DNA of 62,628 nucleotides from Hutsoniella sourekii ATCC 700629 (GTDB taxonomy: Bacteria > Bacillota > Bacilli > Lactobacillales > Aerococcaceae), in contig NZ_JADD01000015.1 of NCBI RefSeq assembly GCF_000518205.1, positions 1 to 62,628 of the forward strand. Direction: 5' to 3'. The translations under genes and the position numbers were made by a program. Below, piece by piece: positions 1 through 8,665 of the stretch (its first letter is position 1; each line of letters begins with the position of its first letter). The notes beneath the pieces are model-generated. The model made no database searches, was not told the origin of the DNA, and worked only from the letters and a program-made list of their open reading frames with translations.

Positions 1-217
1 GGTGCTTAGGACGACGACCTTTTGAAGCCTTCTTTTTATTCGCATGTTTTTGCGCTGATCTAGCTTGATAGGCTTCTGAGTGACAACGATTCAGCTCTCG
101 ATAAATCGTTGAGCGATGGCAGCCAATAATATCAGCTATTCGGCTAACTTTATAGCCTTCTTTATGCAGGACTTCTATTTTTAATCGTTCTTCTATGGTA
201 AGATGTTTGTAGCTCAT
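1..217 (-). CDS. IS30-family transposase, N-terminal part (runs off window)
   Basis: The minus strand from 217 encodes about 72 residues beginning MSYKHLTIEERLKIEVLHKE, followed by a helix-turn-helix region (roughly residues 20-45, containing GCHRSTIYREL) and a Lys/Arg-rich linker. This is the standard N-terminal DNA-binding part of IS30-family DDE transposases. The catalytic core lies beyond the window edge. The C-terminal end of what may be the same kind of element is at the opposite end of the window, so the window may be the interval between two copies. Confidence 0.9.
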   Translation of the reverse strand, partial: MSYKHLTIEERLKIEVLHKEGYKVSRIADIIGCHRSTIYRELNRCHSEAYQARSAQKHANKKKASKGRRPKH

Positions 218-290
218 AACAGGCCTCCGTGTTCATGTTGGTGTGGTAACTTACATTTTACACGAACCTGTTATGGGTTTTTATTATTTG
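1..290 (-). mobile_element. IS30-family insertion sequence, 5' end only
   Basis: The first ~290 bases are the transposase-start end of an IS30-family element lying on the minus strand. The transposase 5' region is at 1-217. The outer end is near 285-296, where the minus strand reads TTGCGACAAATAAT; the other IS30 copy at the right edge of the window has the matching inverted-repeat core TGCGACAAATTAAT near 62323-62336. The exact terminus and target duplication cannot be fixed because only one end is present. Insertion appears to have replaced the start of the gene at 317. Confidence 0.8.
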
Positions 291-316
291 TCGCAATTAA
301 TTTTACAATCTATCAT

Positions 317-1819
317 ATGAAAAAGCATGAACCTATAAAATTGTTTGTTGATAAATATAATGAAGATGCTTCTCGTCATCAAACAGATAATTATTCTTCC
401 CGCTTATATTTTCAGGGAAATAATATTTATTTAAGGTTCAAACCGAATGAATTGAATGAAGAAGAACACGAGATATTAATTAATGGATCAGCAACTGAGA
501 TTAACCATTATTTAGGATTTGGTCGCGATTTTTCAGATTCAAACTTTAGTGCCTTATCACAATCAATTGGGCAAGAAGCAGCTTCAAAAACTCCTTTAAC
601 AGTTCAATTAGTGGGTGACTTCGACGACGAGGAAGCTAAACCTCATGATTTATACACTTATGTCGATGGTGAAAAAATATCTGACTATACGCTTGATTAC
701 CAGAGAGACTATGCTAATGAATTTGTGACGAAGAAATTATCAGAGGAATTCCCAGAAATGAATGTTTGTGTTGATAGCAGTGGGGAAGATTACTTAGTTT
801 CATTGATTAATTCAGAAATAAAAGAGCTTAATGAATCGAGTTTGGATACTTTAAGTCAGTTGGACCTAGCTAGCCATGAATTGAACTTAAAATCAATTTG
901 TAGGCAAATATCAGAGGAGATACCGATTGAGGGACTGAATCCTCGCTTAAAATTTGCATTTCAATTTGAAAATATAGGTAAGCAATATTTGTTTGCAGTT
1001 TCAAATTCACATTTTGATGGAGATGTTCTTGATAGAATTAATCAACGAAACAAAATGGTTCGGGAATTAATGGATTATAGTAACCAGTTAAGTGAAGAAA
1101 ACCTATCGCTTAAGATTAAAAACATTGATAAGGTACTCGTTGATAACTTTATTCCCCAAATCAGTGTAAGGTTGGAACAATTAAACAATTTGGACTACAA
1201 TAGTAATCCCAAAAATAAATTTATCAAAGAAGATTACATTTATAGTGCAAACGCATTATTTAAGGGAAAATTTGATGAGGCGTATTTAGCGATCACTGAG
1301 TTAATTGGAGTATCACCTAGCTCTATTGAAGTTCTTTATAATAATAGCTATATGCCTATTTATCAGATCAATGATAGAGGAGAAATGACTCAGACTGAAT
1401 CTCTACAGAATGTTAATTCACTACAAGATCCTGAGTATCGAGCAAATAAACTTGTTGAATTGATGAATGGTGCACAGCAACAAGAAGACGTTTCGAATCA
1501 ATTATTTACTGGCGAAATTGGTGCTGTCTTAGAAAGAATCTTTAATATCCCCGTAAACATTTATTTTGATAGACACGATAAGGAAATACTCCTGTCTGCT
1601 GAAGTAGGAGACTCCAGCTTACAACGTTCAGCGAATCGATATTTACCTAAACTATTTTCTGATGGCGATGTGAAATTTGAAGAAGATATTAGTCAGATTC
1701 TTGATGAATCCAGCTATTATCGCCTCCAAAACAAAATCAATAAAGCATTTAATGAGCCTAGTCAAATTATAAATGATACGCTAGGCTCAGACTATAGTTT
1801 GACTTTCCAAAGTTATTAA
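317..1819 (+). pseudogene. Unrecognised protein, probably 5'-truncated by IS30 insertion
   Basis: A 500-residue acidic, apparently soluble protein with no signal peptide, membrane segment or motif I recognise. The first in-frame ATG outside the insertion sequence is at 317, but no ribosome binding site precedes it, and the open frame continues upstream into the IS end, so the original start was probably lost. The frame is otherwise intact to the stop at 1817, and a strong terminator follows at 1951. Composition is more AT-rich than the neighbouring secG-rnr cluster, suggesting accessory DNA. Residues 260-310 have a helical, repeat-poor character; no function is proposed. Confidence 0.55.
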
Positions 1820-1950
1820 TAATCATTGTATCCATTTGATTTTTATAGGAATAGATTTAGCCAGTAAAGAAGAACTTGAGTAAAGGTTAGTCTGGTCATT
1901 GATATTCAAATGGCATGTCCCAACATCACCTCAGCAAATCTTCTAAATCA

Positions 1951-1986
1951 AAAGCGATGAGACCTCGTATCTCATCGCTTTTTTGT
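1951..1986 (+). terminator. Rho-independent terminator (bidirectional type)
   Basis: A perfect 12-bp stem (AAAGCGATGAGA paired with TCTCATCGCTTT) with a 7-base loop is followed by a T tract. It closes the transcript of the unknown gene that ends at 1819. Confidence 0.9.
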
Positions 1987-2040
1987 GGTCAGCAGGGGGA
2001 GAAGCGTATGATGAGGGGAGTAATTTCGATACACATTCAC

Positions 2041-2290
2041 CCGCTAAATGAATTTCAAGTGAGATAAGGTGTGCCAATTACCTTCCAAATAAATTACAAG
2101 TGTGATAGAGACTGCCCATCGCCCCCCAAATAATTTTCAAGTGTGATAGAGCTTGCCCATCGCCCCCCAAATAAATTTCAAGTGTAATAGAGCGTGTCCA
2201 TCGCCCCCAAATAAATTTCAAGTGAGATAGAGCTTGCCCATCACCCTCCAAATAAATTTCAAGGTCGATAGGGCCTGCCGATCATCTCCC
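2041..2290 (+). repeat. 41-bp tandem array A (about 5 full units plus edges)
   Basis: Five units of about 41 bp, each reading TGTGATAGAG, about five variable bases, CCCATCGCCCC, then an AT stretch AAATAAATTTCAAG. The last unit is decayed (GTCGATAGGGCC followed by a C-rich tail). This locus uses its own variant: CCAAAT replaces the TGAAAT seen in the other arrays. The array lies between a terminator and the secG promoter region, and no reading frame is supported. Confidence 0.9.
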
Positions 2291-2372
2291 TTTCCCCCGC
2301 GAATTAGGATGGTCTTCTGGCGAAAGGTATGTTAAAATACTTAGGTGGACTTTAACTAAAGGAGGATTCAGC

Positions 2373-2594
2373 TTGTATAATATATTACTAACCGCCCTGA
2401 TTGTGGTTGCGGTGATTTTGATTATCTTGGTTATTATGCAGCCTTCCAAGAGTAATGCAGCTAGTATGTTAACCGGTGCCGATGATGGTCAGTCTAAGGC
2501 CAAGGCTCGTGGATTTGAAGCGTTCTTGATTCGGGCAACGAGTGTGTTCGGTGTGTTATTCTTTGTCTTGGCGATTGCTCTGGCCATGATCTAA
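2373..2594 (+). CDS. secG: Preprotein translocase subunit SecG
   Basis: 73 residues starting at TTG, with AAAGGAGG at 2360-2367. SecG is the small subunit of the SecYEG protein-export channel in the membrane. Two hydrophobic helices are visible (about residues 4-22 and 51-72), joined by the typical Gly/Ser/Lys-rich loop containing MLTGADDGQS. Length is normal. A terminator follows directly at 2608, so it is a short transcript even though the downstream esterase, rnr and smpB are its usual neighbours in Lactobacillales. Confidence 0.95.
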   Translation: MYNILLTALIVVAVILIILVIMQPSKSNAASMLTGADDGQSKAKARGFEAFLIRATSVFGVLFFVLAIALAMI

Positions 2595-2607
2595 CCCATA
2601 GATAGGT

Positions 2608-2642
2608 CAAATTCTCTGGTGCTCGCATCAGGGAATTTTTTT
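2608..2642 (+). terminator. Rho-independent terminator after secG
   Basis: An imperfect stem (AATTCTCTG paired with CAGGGAATT, one wobble) enclosing GTGCTCGCAT is followed by seven T residues. Confidence 0.8.
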
Positions 2643-2715
2643 GTGGGTCCAGAGGAGTGAAATCCTTTATGACTGGGGCAAAGTAGGTTATGATAGTCAA
2701 AAGAGGAGGGATGTC

Positions 2716-3465
2716 GTGGAGTCACAATTACCATCAGGAAGTAAGTTCTACCCCCAGGAGGAGCCCAAGGGTGGGGTGATCCTCTTCCATGCTTATACGG
2801 GGACGCCCGCGGATGTCAATCTTGTGGGTCGCTTGTTGAACCGTCATGGTTATGAGGTGGCCTTGCCCCAGTTTGCTGGTCACGGAACGGGTCAGTTGGA
2901 CGATTTGTTTCAAGCGGGGACTCAAGATTGGTTGCAGGATGCCCAGGCGAGTCTGGCCTTTATGAAGGAGCGGTCTTATGACAAGCTCTTTGTCTTTGGT
3001 CTGTCCTTGGGTGGACTCTTTGCCACTTGGTGCTTGATCCATGAACCGGCAGTCTATGCTGGCGGTGTCTTCAATTCGCCGGTCGTAACCGAGAAGCCGG
3101 TGGATGTCATCGGGAACTTCTTGCCTTATGCCCAATATCTCTACAAGCAGGCTGGTAAGACTCAGGCCGACTTCCTCCAGGATGAAGCAGCCTTGATGCG
3201 GGGTTACTACCAGCAGATGCAGGCGATCAACAAGTTCCAGATGAGCCTGCAGGCGGGCTTGGAGATGATTGACAAGCCCTTTTTTATTGCGCAATCAGGA
3301 GCGGATGAGATGATTGAAGCTGAAGATGCCAAGCGCTTGCAGCATAGTCTGCCTCAAGCGGATGTTGATTTCAACTGGTATCCGGATAATACCCACGTCA
3401 TCACGGTTAACCGCGAGCGCGACCAATTCGAACGTGACCTACTGCAATTTATTGATTATTCTTAA
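2716..3465 (+). CDS. est: Carboxylesterase, alpha/beta hydrolase (Est/YvaK type)
   Basis: Starts at GTG 2716 with GAGGAGGGA just upstream, giving 249 residues; the longer open frame from 2641 begins inside the preceding terminator and is not credible. The nucleophile elbow GLSLGG places the catalytic Ser near residue 97, and the acid and His lie in SGADEM and NTHVIT near the C-terminus. Members of this family hydrolyse short-chain esters, and the gene sits between secG and rnr in many Firmicutes. The rnr start follows 20 bases downstream with its own strong ribosome site, so the two are probably co-transcribed. Confidence 0.88.
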   Translation: MESQLPSGSKFYPQEEPKGGVILFHAYTGTPADVNLVGRLLNRHGYEVALPQFAGHGTGQLDDLFQAGTQDWLQDAQASLAFMKERSYDKLFVFGLSLGGLFATWCLIHEPAVYAGGVFNSPVVTEKPVDVIGNFLPYAQYLYKQAGKTQADFLQDEAALMRGYYQQMQAINKFQMSLQAGLEMIDKPFFIAQSGADEMIEAEDAKRLQHSLPQADVDFNWYPDNTHVITVNRERDQFERDLLQFIDYS

Positions 3466-3485
3466 GACCTCAAAAGGAGGAAACA

Positions 3486-5873
3486 ATGGCTTTATCTAAA
3501 TTCGAAGAATCCCTACTGGATTTCTTCCAAGACCACGCGGGAGAAGCCTTCCGCACCAAGGAATTAGCCAACCGCTTTAATTATCGCGGTTCCAAAAACT
3601 ACAAAAAACTCGTCAAGGCCCTAGCCTACTTAGAGCGCACAGGCCAAATCCAGCTCTTAGCTGGGGGCAAGTTCACCTTCAAGGAGCCTTTGGGCTTAGT
3701 GGAGGGAACCTACCGGGCCAATGACCGGGGCTTTGGCTTTATTACTTATGATCCCGACCAACCGGACCTTTTTGTCCCGGCTCGTTATCGGGGCAACGCC
3801 ATGGATGGCGACTTGGTGGAAGCCAAGGTGATCAAGGAAGTAGACCCTGCCACAGGTAAGGGGTCTGAAGCTGAAATTATTCGGATTGTGGAACGTTCTG
3901 CCAGTCAATTGGTGGGAGTCTTCCATGCTTATAACCGTCAAGTAAGAGAAGAGACCGGCTACTTGGGCGAGGTGGAGCCTCAAGGGCAATTTTCTGCTAA
4001 CCGGATCAAGATTCTAGAAGAAGGGATCCATCCGGCCCATGACTCGATTGTGGTGGTTAAGATCAAGGATTATCCGACCAAGGAAGAACCCAACCTCTTA
4101 ACCGGTCTGGTGGCCAAGGAGATTGGTCACAAGGATGCACCAGGTGCCGATATTCTGGCGATTCTCTTCCAGTTCGGAATTCCTCATGAATTCCCACAAG
4201 AAGTCTTAGACCAAGCAGCTGCCATTGATCAAGAAGTAGGCCCAGAAGACTTGGAAGGTCGGGTCGACTGCCGGTCGGACTTGGTGGTGACCATTGATGG
4301 GGCCGACGCCAAGGACTTAGATGATGCGATTGCGATCAGCCGCTATGACAATGGCGACTTCGACGTGTCGATTCATATTGCGGATGTGTCTTATTATGTA
4401 CCGGCCGGGACCCCGATGGATGCGGAAGCTTTGGACCGGGGGAATTCGGTCTACTTGACGGACCGGGTGGTCCCGATGTTGCCACAACGTTTGTCCAACG
4501 GGATCTGTTCGCTTCTACCGGATGAGGACCGCTTGACCTTGAATTGTCAGATGCGGATCAATCACCAAGGCCGGGTCACTAGCTACAAGATCTATCCGGC
4601 CGTGATCCGGTCCAGTTACCGGCTGACTTATGATGAAGTCAATGCCATGATTGAAGGCGATGAGGCCGTTCAAGCGCAATACCCTCATATTCAAGACATG
4701 GTTCGAGACATGGTGGAACTCCATGAGATTCTTGAAGCCATGCGCGAACGCCGGGGGGCCTTGAACTTTGATGCGCCGGAAGCACAAATTATTGTCGACG
4801 AAGAAGGCCATCCCTTGGATATCGTGGTCCGCGAGCGCCACACCGCCGAGCGCCTGATCGAATCCTTCATGCTGGTGGCCAACGAGACCGTAGCCGCTGC
4901 CTATACCGATAAGGACCTGCCATTGATCTACCGCATCCACGAACAACCCGACAGCGAAAAAATGGACCGTTTTGCGGAATTCATTACCAGCTTCGGTGTC
5001 ATCTTACGGGGGTCCACCGATGACATCCGGCCTAAGCAACTGCAGGAAGCCCTCAAGCAAGTTCAAGGCGAGCCTTATGAGCAGGCCGTCTCGACCATGA
5101 TGCTGCGGTCCATGCAGCAAGCCAAGTATAGCGAGGAACCTAGTGGCCACTACGGTCTAGCGGCCCAAGACTATACCCACTTTACCGCGCCAATCCGGCG
5201 TTATTCGGACTTGATGGTCCACCGCTTGATCCACCAATACTTAACGGGTCGGCCTAAAGATAGCCAACTTCATAAGATCGAAAGTCGCCTCCCAGAAATT
5301 GCCGACAAGGTCTCCAAAACCGAACGCCGGGCCGTTGAAGCCGAACGCGAGACCGAAGCCTTGAAGAAGGCCGAGTACATGGTCGACAAGGTGGACCAGG
5401 AATTTGCTGGGGTTATCTCTTCGATCACCAGCTTTGGTATGTTTATCCAACTGCCTAACACGGTTGAAGGTTTGATCCGCCTAGACCAACTGGACGACTT
5501 CTACCAGTTCAACCCAGCCCACCTGATGCTGATTGGCGAGCGGACCGGCAAGGTCTTCCGCATTGGCCAATCCGTCACGGTCAAGGTGACCCGGGTCGAC
5601 GTAGCCGAGCGCGAGATCGACTTCGAGCTCCTAGACGCCGAGCCCCTTGACGACGTCACCGTCCTCGGTGGCACCGACGTCCCGTCTAAGAAGAAGTCCT
5701 CTAAGTCTCGAGGCAAAAAAGGCGGTAAGCGCCGGACCAACTCCAGCAAGCAGAAGTCTGGCAAGTCTTCTAGATCCGGAAAAGCAGACCGGTCCCAAAG
5801 CCAATCCAAGCCCAAGCATAAAGGCAAGGGCAAGAAGGGCAAGCACCCTTTTAAAATCAAGAAAAGAAAGTAA
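3486..5873 (+). CDS. rnr: Ribonuclease R
   Basis: 795 residues, ATG start with AAAGGAGG at 3473-3480. RNase R is a processive 3'-5' exoribonuclease acting on structured RNA and, with SmpB-tmRNA, on stalled mRNAs. An N-terminal winged-helix-like region (residues 1-60) is followed by OB cold-shock domains, the RNB catalytic domain with the Asp cluster DGADAKDLDDAI (about residues 272-283), an S1 domain (about 640-720) and a very Lys/Arg/Ser-rich tail of about 75 residues. The tail is normal for the family. smpB follows after 21 bases, the usual operon partner. Confidence 0.97.
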   Translation: MALSKFEESLLDFFQDHAGEAFRTKELANRFNYRGSKNYKKLVKALAYLERTGQIQLLAGGKFTFKEPLGLVEGTYRANDRGFGFITYDPDQPDLFVPARYRGNAMDGDLVEAKVIKEVDPATGKGSEAEIIRIVERSASQLVGVFHAYNRQVREETGYLGEVEPQGQFSANRIKILEEGIHPAHDSIVVVKIKDYPTKEEPNLLTGLVAKEIGHKDAPGADILAILFQFGIPHEFPQEVLDQAAAIDQEVGPEDLEGRVDCRSDLVVTIDGADAKDLDDAIAISRYDNGDFDVSIHIADVSYYVPAGTPMDAEALDRGNSVYLTDRVVPMLPQRLSNGICSLLPDEDRLTLNCQMRINHQGRVTSYKIYPAVIRSSYRLTYDEVNAMIEGDEAVQAQYPHIQDMVRDMVELHEILEAMRERRGALNFDAPEAQIIVDEEGHPLDIVVRERHTAERLIESFMLVANETVAAAYTDKDLPLIYRIHEQPDSEKMDRFAEFITSFGVILRGSTDDIRPKQLQEALKQVQGEPYEQAVSTMMLRSMQQAKYSEEPSGHYGLAAQDYTHFTAPIRRYSDLMVHRLIHQYLTGRPKDSQLHKIESRLPEIADKVSKTERRAVEAERETEALKKAEYMVDKVDQEFAGVISSITSFGMFIQLPNTVEGLIRLDQLDDFYQFNPAHLMLIGERTGKVFRIGQSVTVKVTRVDVAEREIDFELLDAEPLDDVTVLGGTDVPSKKKSSKSRGKKGGKRRTNSSKQKSGKSSRSGKADRSQSQSKPKHKGKGKKGKHPFKIKKRK

Positions 5874-5894
5874 CACGAGAAAGGAGGGCTTGAC

Positions 5895-6365
5895 ATGGCC
5901 AAGAAAAAACAAGTCAAAGACAAACCCTTAGCCCAGAACCGGAAAGCCCGCCACGACTACGAAATCCTAGAAACCGTCGAGGCCGGCTTGGCCCTCAAGG
6001 GAACAGAAATCAAATCCGTCCGCCAAGGCAAGATGAACATCGCTGACGGCTTCGTCTCCTTTAGAGACGGCGAGGCTTGGTTGAAGAATGTCCACATTAG
6101 CCACTACGAACAAGGCAATATCTTCAACCACGACCCCCTCAGAGACCGTAAACTCCTCTTACACAAAAAGGAGATCCGCGACCTCTATAACGAAGTCCGC
6201 CAGAACCGCTACACCGTCATCCCCTTGAAGGTCTACTTGAAACGTGGCCGGGCCAAAGTCTTAATCGGCCTAGCCCGCGGTAAAAACAAGATCGACAAGC
6301 GCCACGACCTCAAGGCCAAACAAGCCAAACGCGACATCGACCGCGCCATGAAAGAAAGATACTAA
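5895..6365 (+). CDS. smpB: SsrA-binding protein SmpB
   Basis: 156 residues, with AAAGGAGGG at 5880-5888. SmpB binds tmRNA and delivers it to ribosomes stalled without a stop codon. The family signature is seen in [20 protein letters not shown] and the basic C-terminal tail [15 protein letters not shown]. It is the last gene of the esterase-rnr-smpB run, and a GC-rich terminator follows. No tmRNA gene is visible downstream, although one often lies there in related genomes. Confidence 0.97.
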   Translation: MAKKKQVKDKPLAQNRKARHDYEILETVEAGLALKGTEIKSVRQGKMNIADGFVSFRDGEAWLKNVHISHYEQGNIFNHDPLRDRKLLLHKKEIRDLYNEVRQNRYTVIPLKVYLKRGRAKVLIGLARGKNKIDKRHDLKAKQAKRDIDRAMKERY

Positions 6366-6369
6366 AACC

Positions 6370-6403
6370 AAGCCCCGGTTAGCCAAGCTAGCCGGGGCCT
6401 TTA
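6370..6403 (+). terminator. Terminator after smpB
   Basis: GCCCCGG and CCGGGGC pair, with an internal TTAGC/GCTAG helix, followed by a short T-containing tract. This ends the rnr-smpB transcript. Confidence 0.75.
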
Positions 6404-6432
6404 CATGGAGCGAGAGGCGGGGTCAAGGTTTA

Positions 6433-6772
6433 GGCTCCATCGCCCTTGAAAGTTATTTTGGGATGTGATGGGTGTGCCCCATCGCCCATGAAAATAAATT
6501 TGGCGTGTGATGGGAGGGCTCCATCACCCATAAAACTTATTTTAGTGTGCGATAGGTGAGTTCCATCGCCCATGAAAATAATTTGGGATGTGATGGGATT
6601 GTTCCATCACCCTTGAAATAAATTTGAAGTGTGATTGGAGATTTCAATCGCCCTTGAAATAAATTTGGTGTGCGATGGGTGATTTCCATCACCCTTGAAA
6701 TAAATTTGGCGTGCGATAGCCCAACCCAATAACCCTTGAACTCCATTTTGTATACGATAGCCACCCTCCCAT
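6433..6772 (+). repeat. 41-bp tandem array B (about 7 full units plus edges)
   Basis: Seven units following the plan TGTGATGGG, 5 variable bases, CCATCGCCC, TGAAA, TAAATTTGG. One unit contains GATTGG facing CAATC, a matched change in both hairpin arms relative to its neighbours. The last units show the decayed end seen in other arrays (AACTCCATTTTGTATACGAT, then GCCACCCTCCC). The array lies between the convergent smpB and NERD genes. Confidence 0.92.
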
Positions 6773-6807
6773 ATTCCCACATGAAGCGGCCCAGAAGCCA
6801 GATTGCT

Positions 6808-7797
6808 TTACCTCCAATATTTTCGGATCAAGTCCAGGTCTTCAACTGAGAAAGAGTGTACCGGACTGGTTCCGGGGGGAAAGCTGTAGTAGCGGTAGCG
6901 ATTGCAGCCGTGCGCTTGATAGTGACTCGTGAGGTGCTGGTAAATATAGTTGTCGCTAACCCCCGGCCCGACGAGCGCCTTGACTCTTGACCGTGTCAGA
7001 ATTTTTGGGTCGTCATAAGCGAGCAGGGCCAAGTCAGTGCAAGCCATATCCAAAAGCACCCCCTTGTGGTGGCGTTGGCCACAGCGAGGGCAATGAGTAT
7101 ATATTTTACCAATATTTTCCAACAGAAGGCGACAATGCGGACAAAACAGGCCGACTTGAATTGAATCAAAGGGCAGATCCCTAATGGATTTAGGCAAATA
7201 GGAGGCCGAATCTTGAAAATGATCGATGAGAGCCACGATTTTTTCGTAATCATTGCCGGAAACTCTTCGGTGGCCTGCTTGCTGTAGCTCTTGAATCCAG
7301 GTCGGAATTTGGCAGCGGGCGAGAATTTCTAGAGCACCCTGGGCATCTGGCATCTCGCCAAGTTGGCAGTAGGGATTGATAAAAATCAGAACTGGTACGA
7401 CTTTGAACCGGTCCAGTTTTCCCTCCTGAAGAAGCTGGCCCAACTTGTAAGCGCGTCTGCTTACGCCGCTGATGATGTCTTCATCCAGCGCTTGACCGCG
7501 CAGCTGGCACTCACCACCGGGCAAATAATCAAAGCGACCAAAGTAATTCTTAACTTCAAGAAGATAAATCACCGAGTCAAAAATTAACAAGAAATCAATC
7601 TGAAACTTTCCCCGGTAATCCAAGGCCAAGTCGTGAATCAGCTGGTATTGCCCCAAACGAAATTCCTCCAACAAGCTAACCAACTCCAACTCGCCCTCAA
7701 ATCCCTGCTTCAGCCACTGATATCTCCTCTGCTTGGCCTCATCCAACAAGTTGCGCCGCGCTAAAATCTCCAAAAACTGCAACGTCAAATTTTCCAT
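6808..7797 (-). CDS. NERD-domain (nuclease-related) protein with zinc ribbon
   Basis: 329 residues; two adjacent ATGs (7800, 7797) follow AGGAGGT, and the second has the better spacing. Residues about 30-140 fit a NERD domain, a predicted restriction-like nuclease fold: GFEGELELVSLLEE, then QIDFLLI, then IYLLEVKNY supply the E, D and E-x-K positions. A central zinc ribbon CPHC...CPRCGQRH (about 215-245) and a C-terminal winged-helix-like region follow. NERD proteins are thought to act in DNA or RNA processing, but their substrate is generally unknown. The gene is transcribed alone, opposite to its neighbours, and bracketed by repeat arrays B and C. Confidence 0.75.
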   Translation of the reverse strand: MENLTLQFLEILARRNLLDEAKQRRYQWLKQGFEGELELVSLLEEFRLGQYQLIHDLALDYRGKFQIDFLLIFDSVIYLLEVKNYFGRFDYLPGGECQLRGQALDEDIISGVSRRAYKLGQLLQEGKLDRFKVVPVLIFINPYCQLGEMPDAQGALEILARCQIPTWIQELQQAGHRRVSGNDYEKIVALIDHFQDSASYLPKSIRDLPFDSIQVGLFCPHCRLLLENIGKIYTHCPRCGQRHHKGVLLDMACTDLALLAYDDPKILTRSRVKALVGPGVSDNYIYQHLTSHYQAHGCNRYRYYSFPPGTSPVHSFSVEDLDLIRKYWR

Positions 7798-7902
7798 CAT
7801 TGCACCTCCTATCTATTAAATACACGAAAAATCGACAAATCCATTTATTTTGTAGAGATTTGTTTAAATTGACTCATCAAGGAGGGAACTTAAGCATCGA
7901 CT

Positions 7903-8488
7903 TTTGATGTGATAGGAGAGTCCTATCGCCCTTGAAATAACTTTTGCGTTTGATGGGCATTCCCAATCATCCCTGAAAATAATTTGACGTGTGATAGGCG
8001 TGCTCCATCGCCCATGAAAACAATTTGGGGTGTGATGGGCAGTTCCCATCGCCCATGAAAATAATTTTAGGTGTGATGGGAGTGTTCCATCGCCCTTGAA
8101 ATAAATTTGGTGTGCGATGGGCGAGTCCCATCGCCCATGAAAATAATTTTGGGTGTGATAGATGAGTTCCATCGCCCTTGAAAATAATTTGGTGTGTGAT
8201 GGGAGAGCTCCATCACCCATGAAAAAATTTGGGGTGTGATGGGGTCACTTCATCACCCATGAAAAAAATTTGGGATGCGATAGGCTCGTCCAATCGCCCT
8301 TGAAAAATATTTGGGATGTGATAGGCAGTCCCCATCGCCCATGAAATAAATTTGAAGTGCGATAGACGTGCCCAATTACCCTTGAAAAATCTTTGGAGTA
8401 CGATGGGCGGTTTCAATCCCCCTTGAAAATTATTTTGCATGTGATAATGGATCTCAATTCCTCTCCAAATAAATTTGGTATCCAAAAG
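7903..8488 (+). repeat. 41-bp tandem array C (14 units)
   Basis: Fourteen units of 40-41 bp. Several have perfect hairpins: GCGATGGG with CCCATCGC near 8117, and GATAGG with CCTATC near 7911, showing matched changes in the two arms. It lies in the divergent space between the NERD gene (minus) and the surface-protein gene (plus), so it cannot simply be a terminator array. The final unit runs into GGTATCCAAAAGC, a decayed end. No stop codons occur in several minus-strand frames, but I see no ribosome site and do not call a protein. Confidence 0.93.
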
Positions 8489-8601
8489 CACCTTCATAGC
8501 CGACCACTTCCACTTTTCACAAGTATAAATCCATATTTTGGCTGAATATTACAAATTAATGTCAAAATAACCACAAAATGGATATATTGCTCACTAAAGT
8601 G

Positions 8602-8629
8602 TTTACAAATTAATTAAATATATTAAAAT
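8602..8629 (+). promoter_or_regulatory. Probable promoter of the LPXTG surface-protein gene
   Basis: TTTACA at 8602-8607 and TAAAAT at 8624-8629 are separated by 16 bases. The flanking 8500-8665 interval is very AT-rich and contains no repeat unit. Confidence 0.5.
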
Positions 8630-8665
8630 TAAGATAATAAACTTTTAATTTTGGAGGTAAATTAA

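Noticed and set aside
203-316. Upstream extension of the first gene to 203
   Set aside because: This part is encoded by the end of the insertion sequence, in the opposite strand to its transposase, and has no ribosome site.
6366-6432. tmRNA (ssrA) gene after smpB
   Set aside because: Only a terminator and then array B are present; no tRNA-like ends or tag frame are seen.
7864-8497. Long minus-strand frames across array C (and similar ones in arrays B, D and E)
   Set aside because: The translations simply repeat every 41 (or 14) residues, following the DNA repeat. No ribosome sites or typical starts are present, and the same residues appear in other frames. Treated as by-products of the repeats.
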